Assembly: GCA_001889965.1 (NCBI GenBank)
Contig: MOEI01000034.1
Location: 1 to 35,323 of the forward strand
Length of the DNA: 35,323 nucleotides
DNA from: a bacterium CG10_46_32
GTDB taxonomy: Bacteria; Patescibacteriota; Patescibacteriia; UBA2169
Reading direction: 5' to 3'
The notes below the pieces were generated by a model, which was not told the origin of the DNA, did no database searches, and worked only from the letters and a program-made list of their open reading frames with translations. Within the stretch, counting starts at the first letter, position 1, and each line of letters begins with the position of its first letter. Position numbers and translations under genes: made by a program. Shown one piece after another: positions 15,585 to 21,704 of this stretch.

Positions 15585-15882
15585 AGGCAGCCACAGTGCT
15601 GAATCCAATATGCAGGTAGGTTACCTCCTTAGGTGCCTCAAGTTCAAGATCCTCTGCGCGAGTTGCTACTTCTGCAAGAGACCGAGCCTGTGAAAGCTGC
15701 CAATTTAAATCGCGAATTCCTTCTGCAAGCTGCGTGCGGTTCTGCTCTAGCTCACGAATAGAAAACGAGTGCTGCGCTTGGTTATTTATCTGCCACACAT
15801 ATGCCACGATTAAGCTAAACAGTACGGTGAACAAAATGATGTGCCAAGGAAGTAGTTGTGTGTTATATGCTCGCTGATGCAT
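15565..15882 (-). CDS. ftsL: FtsL-like septum protein
   Basis: A 105-aa bitopic protein: a short N-terminus, one helix (WHIILFTVLFSLIVAYVW, ~12-30) and an extracytoplasmic coiled coil with heptad-like spacing (SIRELEQNRTQLAEGIRDLN). Sequence conservation of FtsL is weak everywhere, so the call rests on topology and on its place between rsmH and the PBP gene, where ftsL normally sits. The ATG at 15882 lies just after the rsmH stop (TAG, one base, ATG), preferred over an in-frame start at 15936 inside rsmH. FtsL/DivIC proteins form the core of the divisome with FtsB and FtsQ. Confidence 0.78.
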   Translation of the reverse strand: MHQRAYNTQLLPWHIILFTVLFSLIVAYVWQINNQAQHSFSIRELEQNRTQLAEGIRDLNWQLSQARSLAEVATRAEDLELEAPKEVTYLHIGFSTVAAYDPSSP

Positions 15883-15883
15883 G

Positions 15884-16780
15884 CTACAATTTTTCAATAA
15901 TGCGCAGTTTGGCGCTCCGGGATGCTTTGTTCCCAAGTACCTCTGGCCTGCCGGGTTTAATAACTTTTTTATTAACTAATGCGATAGTCGGGTGCTCGGC
16001 TCGCGCTAAATCCCTAAAAAAGAATTTAACGATTCTGTCCTCAAGAGAATGAAACGTAAGCACTGCGATACGGCCTCCAGGTGCCAGTAAGGAAACCATT
16101 TCAGGCAATGCCTGTTTGATATTTTCGAACTCTCGGTTGGTAGCTATGCGCAGAGCCTGGAAAATACGGGTAGCAGGGTGGATATGGTATCTACCTCGCC
16201 TTCCGACTCCGCGCACAACTACGTCTGCCAGTTCTCGAGTGGTGTTGATAGGCGCGAGCTTACGCGCAGCGGCTATTGCCTGAGCTGCACGAGCGGCGTG
16301 CCGTTCTTCGCCAAATTCGGTAAAAATTTGTTCCAGAGACTTCTCTGGCCAGGTGTTAACTATCTCTTTCGCAGTTAACGACACCTGGTCAGAGAACCTC
16401 ATGTCTAATGGTCCTTCAGTCTGTATAGCAAATCCTCGAGCTCCGTCCTTGAGTTGATCGCGAGATAAGCCCAAGTCCAATAATAGAGCGCTAACCGGAT
16501 AAAATCGCTGTTCATATGCAATGGTTTTTGTTTCGGTATAGTTTGCTTGTTTCAAAACAACTCGATCTTGATACGCTGCCAGCCGATTACCAGAACGCGT
16601 AATAGCATCTTTGTCCCAATCAAGACCCAAAAGCTTTCCCTGTGGAGCTGTTGCAGTAAGAATTGCTTCTGCATGCCCTCCCCCTCCTATAGTTGCATCG
16701 ATGACAAGCGCTCCAGGTGTAAGGTTTAAGCCGCTAATAACTTCCTCTAGCATTACGGGAATTTGTAGGGATTCATCCAT
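15884..16780 (-). CDS. rsmH: 16S rRNA m4C1402 methyltransferase RsmH (MraW)
   Basis: SAM-dependent N4-methylation of C1402 in the 16S rRNA P site. The 298-aa protein begins with IPVMLEEVISGLNL, then VIDATIGGGGHAEAIL (SAM-binding loop), LLGLDWDKDAI, LLDLGLSRDQL (family LDLGVSSxQ), GPLDMRFS and VLTFHSLEDRIVKFFFRD near the C-terminus. It sits between mraZ and ftsL, its usual place. No ribosome-binding site is visible before its ATG, and the ~145-nt gap to mraZ holds no clear terminator. Confidence 0.97.
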   Translation of the reverse strand: MDESLQIPVMLEEVISGLNLTPGALVIDATIGGGGHAEAILTATAPQGKLLGLDWDKDAITRSGNRLAAYQDRVVLKQANYTETKTIAYEQRFYPVSALLLDLGLSRDQLKDGARGFAIQTEGPLDMRFSDQVSLTAKEIVNTWPEKSLEQIFTEFGEERHAARAAQAIAAARKLAPINTTRELADVVVRGVGRRGRYHIHPATRIFQALRIATNREFENIKQALPEMVSLLAPGGRIAVLTFHSLEDRIVKFFFRDLARAEHPTIALVNKKVIKPGRPEVLGNKASRSAKLRIIEKL

Positions 16781-16925
16781 AGAATCAAAAAGGAGCTTGT
16801 AAAGGCTCCATCAAAAAACAATATAAAACAATAGTGGAAAAAAATCTAAATTTGTTTTGTTTTTGTTTTTTGGCGTAAAGCCTTCTGGTCATGCCGCCAC
16901 AGAATGACGACATAGCTGAAAGACA

Positions 16926-17348
16926 TTACACTCCGAGCTCTTCCGCTATTTTTGCGGAATCTTTTTCTGTAGCGTGCTTGTACTTTTCCCAGGCACCAGT
17001 TTCCCACACTTCAAGGCGACTATTGAGCCCTGCTATGGTAGTGTCTTTTTTAATGCCCGCGAACTTGCGAAGATACTCTGGAATAAGGATGCGCCCCTGG
17101 CTGTCGAGCGAGACATCCATTGCTCCGGCAAGCATCAAACGCGAGAACGCGCGTGACTTGCCTTGGGAGAGCGGAAGATTGGAAAGCCGTTCAACTAATT
17201 TTTTCCATTCCTCGGGAGTATACACGAACAAACAGTTATCCAAGCCTCGTGTTACAATAGCTCCTTTTTTTAAGGTCTGGCGGAATTTTACAGGAATGGC
17301 CATTCTGCCTTTCCCATCAATGGCATGTTGATACTCTCCGATGAACAT
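16926..17348 (-). CDS. mraZ: Transcriptional regulator MraZ
   Basis: First gene of the division/wall cluster. MraZ is an AbrB-fold DNA-binding protein that regulates this operon and forms ring-shaped oligomers. The 140-aa product from the ATG at 17348 has two SpoVT/AbrB-like halves: FIGEYQHAIDGKGRMAIPVK at the N-terminus, and SLDSQGRILIPEYLRKFAGI in the second. These are the two D-x-x-G-R-x-x-I-P motifs of the family. The in-frame start 16 codons upstream is rejected because it lies within the MraZ-box region and lacks family similarity. Promoter and direct-repeat operator lie upstream, implying autoregulation. Confidence 0.96.
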   Translation of the reverse strand: MFIGEYQHAIDGKGRMAIPVKFRQTLKKGAIVTRGLDNCLFVYTPEEWKKLVERLSNLPLSQGKSRAFSRLMLAGAMDVSLDSQGRILIPEYLRKFAGIKKDTTIAGLNSRLEVWETGAWEKYKHATEKDSAKIAEELGV

Positions 17349-17391
17349 TTTTATATATTGATGGATTGTTAACAGATGCCACTGACTTATC

Positions 17392-17437
17392 CCCACTTTT
17401 ATCCACTTCCTACCACTCTGCAGTTATTATACACCAC
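17392..17437 (-). promoter_or_regulatory. MraZ-box direct repeats (putative autoregulatory operator)
   Basis: Minus strand: GTGGT (17412-17416), GTGGA (17402-17406) and GTGGG (17392-17396), exactly 10 bp apart. A further GTGGT (17433-17437) sits inside the promoter spacer. Known MraZ sites are direct repeats of (G)TGGG-like units with ~10-bp period upstream of mraZ. The array lies between the -10 box and the ATG, where binding would block transcription. Confidence 0.8.
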
Positions 17438-17454
17438 TTTCATTTTACCTTCAA
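17426..17454 (-). promoter_or_regulatory. Sigma-70 promoter of the mraZ operon
   Basis: Minus strand: TTGAAG (17449-17454), 17-bp spacer, TATAAT (17426-17431). The MraZ-like repeats begin within its spacer and continue past the start site. Confidence 0.85.
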
Positions 17455-17491
17455 CCCCTCTGCAAGGGAGTTTTACACACAGGTTATACAC

Positions 17492-17516
17492 AAAAAAACG
17501 GCTATGCACCGTAGCC
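17492..17516 (-). terminator. Second (distal) terminator of the 63-aa gene unit
   Basis: Minus strand: GGCTA (17512-17516) and TAGCC (17500-17504) form a short stem followed after one G by seven Ts. It lies just beyond a stronger terminator, giving a tandem pair that isolates the mraZ promoter. Confidence 0.6.
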
Positions 17517-17518
17517 AA

Positions 17519-17558
17519 ATAAAAAAAAGAGGCCAATCCATGCAAGTATGGATTGGCC
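17519..17558 (-). terminator. Strong rho-independent terminator of the 63-aa gene unit
   Basis: Minus strand: a perfect 11-bp stem GGCCAATCCAT / ATGGATTGGCC with a 6-nt loop, followed by TCTTTTTTTTATTT. The 17559-17655 stretch between this and the small gene's stop shows no other feature I can name. Confidence 0.9.
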
Positions 17559-17655
17559 GTGTACATCCGCAGCAACGTTTGACTTATCAAAGGTCCGCGA
17601 GGTAAGGAAAAAATTCGCGCCTGCCACGCTATCAGTCTCTCCTCGTCAGGAAAGC

Positions 17656-17847
17656 CTAGTTTGCGGAGAAATTGTTACAGCACGAACTCGTCGAGCGCGG
17701 CATATCCCGCTCGAGCCACAGGTCTATGGCTCTGATACGAGGCATAACCGCGCGCGCCACTCCCTCGCGAGAGTTCCGCCGAACTTCAGCCGCCTTTTTG
17801 TCCGAATCGAAAAGAACGGTACCGCCCTTCTTCTTTTTGAATCTCAT
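17656..17847 (-). CDS. Small basic protein of unknown function, monocistronic
   Basis: A 63-aa ORF with a clear AGGAG 6 nt before its ATG, its own consensus-like promoter 40 nt upstream and two tandem terminators downstream. It is therefore a deliberate transcription unit. The product starts MRFKKKKGGTVLFDSD, continues with an Arg/Lys-rich stretch (KKAAEVRRNSREGVARAVMP) and ends with a Cys pair and Ser residues (TSSCCNNFSAN). There is no membrane helix or signal peptide. The basic charge suggests nucleic-acid binding, but I recognise no family. The coding region is visibly more GC-rich than its surroundings. An alternative is that the transcript acts as a small RNA that happens to hold this ORF. 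Confidence 0.55.
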   Translation of the reverse strand: MRFKKKKGGTVLFDSDKKAAEVRRNSREGVARAVMPRIRAIDLWLERDMPRSTSSCCNNFSAN

Positions 17848-17888
17848 CGTCTACTCCTTCCTCTTTTCATGAGTTACGGCGTGAATTA

Positions 17889-17917
17889 ACCATACAACCA
17901 AAAAAGCACGGCGTCAA
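17889..17917 (-). promoter_or_regulatory. Sigma-70 promoter of the 63-aa gene
   Basis: Minus strand: TTGACG (17912-17917), 17-bp spacer, TATGGT (17889-17894). The -35 box contains the TGA stop of tsaB. A stem AAAAAGC/GCTTTTT over the same bases could also end tsaB transcription. Confidence 0.7.
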
Positions 17918-18312
17918 TCACGCTTTTTCATCACCATATCCGGCTCCCGACCGTACTCTGGAGTAATAATTTTAGTAAATGACGTGAGTCGTTTGAACAA
18001 CTGAGCTATCTCATCAATCCCCTTTTCCTGCGAAACACCAACAATGGGAACCTGCAACGCGTATGCTAATGCATTGGCAGTTGAAATACCAATACGTAAT
18101 GACACAAACGATCCCGGGCCTTTTACTGCCGCAACTCCCTTGATATCAGCCAACGACGATGTACCGGATTTTAAAAGCGCTTGAATAGACTTCAAGAGCT
18201 TCTCTGAGTGTTGACGGTTAGATTTAACTATCTTTTTTTTGATGAGCTTGCTCTCACCTATTAAAGCCAGCTCAAATGAGTCCCGTTCAGTTGTATTTAT
18301 ATATAGATACAT
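17914..18312 (-). CDS. tsaB: TsaB-like protein (t6A tRNA modification), short form
   Basis: TsaB is the inactive ASKHA-fold partner of TsaD in forming threonylcarbamoyl-adenosine at tRNA position 37. The 132-aa protein begins MYLYINTTERDSFELALIG, matching the phosphate-1 strand-turn, and contains the family's hallmark KGPGSFVSLRIGISTANALA (family G-P-G-S-F-T-G-L-R-I-G). Usual TsaB is about 220-230 aa, so only the N-terminal domain is kept. The frame ends cleanly in KKRD with a stop, and the promoter of the next unit overlaps it. Its ATG follows the C39-like gene stop by one base. Whether it still pairs with TsaD cannot be seen. Confidence 0.88.
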   Translation of the reverse strand: MYLYINTTERDSFELALIGESKLIKKKIVKSNRQHSEKLLKSIQALLKSGTSSLADIKGVAAVKGPGSFVSLRIGISTANALAYALQVPIVGVSQEKGIDEIAQLFKRLTSFTKIITPEYGREPDMVMKKRD

Positions 18313-18313
18313 A

Positions 18314-19159
18314 TTATTTATCTACCACAATCATCACCTTCTGGCCAGTGAGCATATCTTCCTCGGAAACCCCGCTTGAATTGCCACCGTGCTCTTGCGG
18401 CCAATCGTGCACCGCGTTGATGAGCGCATCATAGGTGTATACAAATTCCTTCCCGTTCCTGGTACCCGGATCATTGGTGATAAAATGGGTCGGCGTATAC
18501 CCCCGGACCACGAGCATGTGGTACAGTGGGCCCTCTCCGGTAAAATTCGGATTTGGCAGTACGCGGCCCGCGGCCGGGATAATGACAAGTTTATTCTGCG
18601 CAATATAGTGTTTGATAGTATCAGCAGTGACATCGTAGTCTAGCAACGCCTTAAGTCCAAAATACTCACGCGCCATAACAACCACCTCAGCGGCAGTCGT
18701 ATCTTCATAGTACCCAAACTCATCCTGCTCCCATGCAACCAATTTTTTGATGGCTTCATCCATGTGGTCGGCTGATAGCGATTCTCCGGAAAAAAACCGA
18801 TCAGCCATAATAAGTGATGCTTCTTCGCACGCTTCTTGATAGGGCAATCCCCAATCACTGTGCGGCGCCTGGGACTGGAACGGCACCGCAAGATTATATG
18901 ATGCCGGAACAGTCTGGCTGTCATTACGAGGAGCCGCCTCCGGTGGCGATGCGGCAATCACGTCATTACTGCTCTGTGCGTCATTCACAGGATTGCTTCG
19001 CTCTACTGACGCATCGTTCACAACCACATCTGAATAATCCACAGCCTCTGGCAAATCCGGTTTTCGTACATCACTAATGAAGCCGCGAATATTTCCGCGG
19101 TTTAAAAAAAGGCCTGCACCGACCAAAGAAATCGCTATTATTATTAGGAATTTTTTCAT
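18314..19159 (-). CDS. Membrane-anchored C39-like cysteine peptidase domain protein
   Basis: The 281-aa product from the ATG at 19159 has an N-terminal signal or anchor helix (FLIIIAISLVGAGLFL, 4-19). A low-complexity linker follows (~40-87), then a Peptidase_C39_2 domain (~88-278). Catalytic-type residues are in place: Cys 111 in LPYQEACEEASLIMA, His in GPLYHMLVVRGY and Asp in FITNDPGTRNG. It is probably an extracytoplasmic papain-like hydrolase whose substrate is unknown. The linker, residues 49-61 and 66-80, is encoded by two REP-like palindromic elements. A TTG six codons upstream is a less likely start. It is coupled to tsaB downstream. Confidence 0.88.
   Translation of the reverse strand: MKKFLIIIAISLVGAGLFLNRGNIRGFISDVRKPDLPEAVDYSDVVVNDASVERSNPVNDAQSSNDVIAASPPEAAPRNDSQTVPASYNLAVPFQSQAPHSDWGLPYQEACEEASLIMADRFFSGESLSADHMDEAIKKLVAWEQDEFGYYEDTTAAEVVVMAREYFGLKALLDYDVTADTIKHYIAQNKLVIIPAAGRVLPNPNFTGEGPLYHMLVVRGYTPTHFITNDPGTRNGKEFVYTYDALINAVHDWPQEHGGNSSGVSEEDMLTGQKVMIVVDK
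18920..18960. repeat. REP-like palindromic element A inside the C39-like gene
   Basis: Reads GTCATTACGAGGAGCCGCC, then TCCGGTGGCGATGCGGCAATC. GTCATT-CGAGGAGC...GCGGCAATC is the pattern of a dispersed bacterial palindromic repeat family. It keeps the reading frame open and encodes DVIAASPPEAAPRND of the linker. Confidence 0.75.
18978..19012. repeat. REP-like palindromic element B (opposite orientation) inside the C39-like gene
   Basis: GCGTCATTCACAGGATTGCT, then TCGCTCTACTGACGC. The GATTGCTTCGCTC core and GCGTCA/TGACGC ends match the same repeat style, inverted relative to element A. It encodes DASVERSNPVNDA of the linker. Confidence 0.65.
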
Positions 19160-19219
19160 AAAAAGACTTATCCACAATTGCTTATTTGACCTTCGGTTTT
19201 TATTCGGTTATCATTACAC

Positions 19220-19225
19220 TATAAT
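19220..19225 (+). promoter_or_regulatory. -10 element upstream of the 111-aa gene
   Basis: TATAAT lies 20 nt before the ATG at 19246. No good -35 at the usual distance; TTGACC (19186-19191) is too far away. The 5' UTR would be A-rich (AAAGAAAAAAAATAT) with no Shine-Dalgarno. Confidence 0.5.
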
Positions 19226-19245
19226 CAAACAAAGAAAAAAAATAT

Positions 19246-19581
19246 ATGACTACATCACTCATCCAACTCACACTCGCACTTGCTCCGATTTTCCTGGTAG
19301 GCGCATTTATGCAGCGTGTTACCATGCCCTGGGAAAAAGAGAAGCGCCCAGCTGAACGTGCTGACCTGCTCCGCATGCTTGCAAAGGATATTAGCCGCGT
19401 CAAAACCATTATGGCCTTAAATATTAATGCAGTCAACGAAGGACGTGCGTGCGTAACGCGCCCCCTCCCCCTTTCCAACTGGAACCGACTCAAAAAGGAT
19501 GCGCGCTTCCATAAGTATTCAAATGAACCCATCTTTAAACAAATGATTCGACAATTCCAAGAATGGGAACGCGCATACTAA
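19246..19581 (+). CDS. Hypothetical membrane-anchored 111-aa protein
   Basis: It has an N-terminal hydrophobic helix (LIQLTLALAPIFLVGAFM, residues 5-22), then a basic, largely helical soluble part (KEKRPAERADLLRMLAKDIS, LPLSNWNRLKKDARFHKYSN) ending in an aromatic WERAY. The topology suggests a single-pass protein with a cytoplasmic or surface domain of ~85 residues. I recognise no family. It is divergent from the C39-like gene and precedes lexA by 74 nt on the same strand, so lexA might be co-transcribed. A -10 box 20 nt before the ATG supports the start. Confidence 0.7.
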   Translation: MTTSLIQLTLALAPIFLVGAFMQRVTMPWEKEKRPAERADLLRMLAKDISRVKTIMALNINAVNEGRACVTRPLPLSNWNRLKKDARFHKYSNEPIFKQMIRQFQEWERAY

Positions 19582-19655
19582 TTAAACATACTTTCTTAAT
19601 TTTAAATTTTTTGAACGAGAATAATATACACACCCGAACACCTTCCATAACGACT

Positions 19656-20288
19656 ATGACAATCATCCTTCCAAATAAAAAACAACAAATTCTGGATTAT
19701 CTCAAATCGTATGTTACTGAACGTGGATATGCGCCCACGTTAAGCGAGATCGCCAAAAAGTTCAAAGTATCATCACTGGCAACAGTACATGAGCACATGG
19801 CGTTCCTGGAAAAAAATGGATTTATCAAACGTACTGGCAATGTGCAGTCCCGGGAGTTGGAGATTATTGATTCCCGCGACAACAACGTGGAATCAAGCTA
19901 TCTTGAGGGAAGCATGAATTTTTTGCCTTTAGTTGGTTTGATTACCGCAGGGGCTCCTATTGAAGCAATCGAAAATCGTGAAGCTGAAATCGCGGTTCCT
20001 TCAGAGATAACGCGCGGCAAATCCTGCTACATTCTTAAGGTGCGCGGAGACTCCATGATAGAATCCTTAATTTCGGATGGGGACTTAGTGATTGTGGAAA
20101 AAACCGAGTACGCCAAAAACGGGGACATGGTGGTTGCAGTATTGGATGATGGAACCGCAACATTAAAGAAGTTCTACAAAGAAAAGAATTTTGTCCGCCT
20201 CCAGCCAGCCAACAAAAAATACCAGCCCATTATGACCAAGAGTGTCTTGATCCGAGGGCGGGTGGTTGGCATCATACGAAAGTACTAG
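19656..20288 (+). CDS. lexA: LexA repressor
   Basis: SOS repressor that undergoes RecA-stimulated self-cleavage. The 210-aa product from the ATG at 19656 has an N-terminal winged helix (ILDYLKSYVTERGYAPTLSE, then KKFKVSSLATVHEHMAFLEK). The cleavage site sits between Ala 98 and Gly 99 in GLITAGAPIEA. The peptidase S24 dyad is Ser 133 (VRGDSMIES) and Lys 171 (TATLKKFY). All key residues are present, so it should be cleavable. An in-frame start 31 codons upstream is unlikely because it lacks family similarity and overlaps the previous gene. I found no clear SOS box ahead of it, so its operator in this lineage is unknown. Confidence 0.95.
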   Translation: MTIILPNKKQQILDYLKSYVTERGYAPTLSEIAKKFKVSSLATVHEHMAFLEKNGFIKRTGNVQSRELEIIDSRDNNVESSYLEGSMNFLPLVGLITAGAPIEAIENREAEIAVPSEITRGKSCYILKVRGDSMIESLISDGDLVIVEKTEYAKNGDMVVAVLDDGTATLKKFYKEKNFVRLQPANKKYQPIMTKSVLIRGRVVGIIRKY

Positions 20289-20310
20289 CAACTACGAACT
20301 GCCAGTTCAG

Positions 20311-20340
20311 AAAAACAGCCTCTTAGTGGCTGTTTTTCTT
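20311..20340. terminator. Bidirectional terminator between lexA and the pseudouridine synthase gene
   Basis: A perfect 10-bp stem AAAAACAGCC / GGCTGTTTTT with a 7-nt loop, then CTTTTTT on the plus strand. On the minus strand it overlaps the last codons and stop of the pseudouridine synthase gene, with a matching T-run. Confidence 0.88.
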
Positions 20341-21066
20341 TTTTAATGCCGATACTTCTTGTTCGGTCAATTCGCGATACTCTCCTTCTTTAAGATCACC
20401 AAGTTCAATCGGGCCCATGCGAACACGTTTTAAAGAAACAACTGAGACGCCAATTGCGTTTATCATTTGCCGTACTTGGTGCTTGCGGCCTTCATGGATA
20501 GTAATAGAAATAAGATAATGATCAGTGCTGATTTTTTTAATGAGCCGCGTTTTAGCTGGGCGTGTTCTTCCGGTAGTGATACGAACCCCCTGCTGAAGAC
20601 GATCAAGACCCTTTTTTAAAATGCCTTCGCCCCAATCTGAAGGAATTTCAACTTCTGCTTCGTATTCCTTTTCGTGCTCAAACTTAGGGTGTGTAAGTTC
20701 ATAGACTAATTCTCCGTCGTTCGAAAGCAGGAGTAGTCCAGTTGTTCCAATATCGAGCCTGCCAATAGGAACTACGCGTTGAGGAATGTTAATAATATCT
20801 AAAATAGTTTTTCTTCCACGATCATCGCTATTTGTGGTGAGTACGTCCTTTGGTTTGTTCAACAAAAAATAGACCTTTTGATCTACTATGGTAATCCGAT
20901 GCCCATCAACCGCAATCACGTCAGCGTGAGCGTCAACGCGCGCACCAAGCTCGCTAATGGTAATGCCATTTACTTTAACGCGCCCCGCCTTAATAATCGC
21001 TTCCGAAGCGCGCCGCGAGGCAACCCCCGCATCCGCAAGCGCTTTTTGTAATACAACCCTCTCCAT
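20323..21066 (-). CDS. rluB: rRNA pseudouridine synthase, RsuA/RluB family
   Basis: Isomerises uridine to pseudouridine in ribosomal RNA. An N-terminal S4 RNA-binding domain (QKALADAGVASRRASEAII, GRVKVNG) precedes the catalytic domain, with VYFLLNKPKDVLTT, the catalytic Asp at ~105 in VGPIGRLDIGTTGLLLL-like VPIGRLDIGTTGLLLL, HEKEYEAEVE and the C-terminal ITIHEGRKHQVRQMINAIG. The 247-aa length fits RluB/RsuA; the target base cannot be told from sequence alone. The ATG at 21066 follows the upstream wHTH gene stop by one base, preferred over a TTG at 21078. Confidence 0.94.
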   Translation of the reverse strand: MERVVLQKALADAGVASRRASEAIIKAGRVKVNGITISELGARVDAHADVIAVDGHRITIVDQKVYFLLNKPKDVLTTNSDDRGRKTILDIINIPQRVVPIGRLDIGTTGLLLLSNDGELVYELTHPKFEHEKEYEAEVEIPSDWGEGILKKGLDRLQQGVRITTGRTRPAKTRLIKKISTDHYLISITIHEGRKHQVRQMINAIGVSVVSLKRVRMGPIELGDLKEGEYRELTEQEVSALKKKNSH

Positions 21067-21067
21067 T

Positions 21068-21631
21068 TTAGATTCCAAGTTTATTGATAACCGTAATCTT
21101 GCGGCCGTTTAACAGTGTAAAAATAAATCGGTCACCAAGATCAACGCGGTGCTGAAACTCTTTTTTATTCATCACCGTATACTTTAAGTCGCGGCCCGTA
21201 TCTTTTAAATAGGACTTAGTAAGCTTCTCTAATTTTGCCTTGTGTACGCGGCCCACGATAAAAATATCAACCGCAGATTCTTTTTGCCCGACAAACACGC
21301 CCGAGAGAACTAAAAGATCCATGCTTCCAACTTTTACAAGCTCCTGCACCATTTTTTGTTCACCCAGCTCATTGGATTTTAATAACAAGGACTGAAGCTC
21401 CGGCACAAGCAAAAACTCTCGATTTACGCCATAGTACTTTCGTTTATCTTTTTCGTGCGAAACTACAAGGCCCAAATCCTCTAAATTTTCAAGCTCTCGG
21501 CGGACGGAATTCAAATGCTCATCAAGTAAGCGCGCAAGCTCACGGATGTAATAGTCCCGTTCTTCATTTTGGCCCAGAAATAGCTTTAAAAGCTTAACCC
21601 GGACCTTTGACCCGAAAATGTGCTCAAGCAT
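21068..21631 (-). CDS. wHTH regulator with C-terminal nucleotidyltransferase-like domain
   Basis: A 187-aa protein from the ATG at 21631, which lies ~24 nt after a consensus promoter. Residues 1-70 form a winged helix of the ArsR/MarR type: GSKVRVKLLKLFLGQNEERD, YYIRELARLLDEHLNSVRRE, then LEDLGLVVSHEKDKRKYYGV. The rest resembles a reduced nucleotidyltransferase fold, with LSGVFVGQKESAVDIFIVG where an active enzyme has G-S and D-x-D/E. The second acidic residue of that motif is missing, so catalysis is doubtful. It closes with KKEFQHRVDLGDRFIFTLLN. It is co-transcribed with rluB and divergent from the 737-aa gene, with overlapping promoters. Regulation of that neighbour is an inference. Confidence 0.82.
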   Translation of the reverse strand: MLEHIFGSKVRVKLLKLFLGQNEERDYYIRELARLLDEHLNSVRRELENLEDLGLVVSHEKDKRKYYGVNREFLLVPELQSLLLKSNELGEQKMVQELVKVGSMDLLVLSGVFVGQKESAVDIFIVGRVHKAKLEKLTKSYLKDTGRDLKYTVMNKKEFQHRVDLGDRFIFTLLNGRKITVINKLGI

Positions 21632-21640
21632 ACACAAAAT

Positions 21641-21669
21641 TTGTTCAATACTAGTGGATGTAGTATAAT
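21641..21669 (+). promoter_or_regulatory. Sigma-70 promoter of the 737-aa protein gene
   Basis: TTGTTC (21641-21646), 17-bp spacer, TATAAT (21664-21669). The -10 box overlaps the -10 of the minus-strand promoter for the wHTH gene by 4 bp. Confidence 0.75.
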
Positions 21670-21690
21670 ACCTTGATACCCTCACGTCAA
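21662..21690 (-). promoter_or_regulatory. Sigma-70 promoter of the wHTH-rluB unit
   Basis: Minus strand: TTGACG (21685-21690), 17-bp spacer, TATACT (21662-21667). It faces the plus-strand promoter so that each polymerase would cover the other's start region. Confidence 0.82.
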
Positions 21691-21704
21691 CCATTACCAG
21701 GCCT

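Noticed and set aside
16865-16910. GTCAT...ATGAC motif between mraZ and rsmH as another mobile palindrome
   Set aside because: The complementarity is limited to the 5-bp ends. Too short to call as a copy of the 7256-7347 element.
17387-17492. Cluster of DnaA-box-like sequences (TTATCCCCA, TTATCCACT, TTATACACA) suggesting a replication origin
   Set aside because: Each has a mismatch to TTATCCACA. The first two are explained by the MraZ-box repeats read on the other strand. There is no dnaA or dnaN and no AT-rich unwinding repeat nearby.
17479-17620. A ~40-codon GTG-started ORF downstream of the 63-aa gene, preceded by GAGGAG
   Set aside because: It would run straight through the strong terminator stem and its T-run, so the Phe/Leu-rich end is an artefact of that sequence.
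17620-17660. CTGACGAG on the minus strand as a hammerhead ribozyme core
   Set aside because: The required GAAA and flanking stems are missing.
17500-17900. A ~350-nt transcript as tmRNA or RNase P RNA
   Set aside because: No tRNA-like ends, T-loop or tag ORF for tmRNA, and no GAGGAAAGTCC-type core for RNase P.
19168-19176. Perfect DnaA box TTATCCACA upstream of the C39-like gene
   Set aside because: A single 9-mer is expected by chance in this much sequence and no other boxes surround it.
20296-20308. GAAC-N5-GTTC as an SOS (LexA) box
   Set aside because: It lies after the lexA stop, and the Gram-positive-type SOS box has a 4-nt centre (GAAC-N4-GTTC). I see no operator before lexA either.
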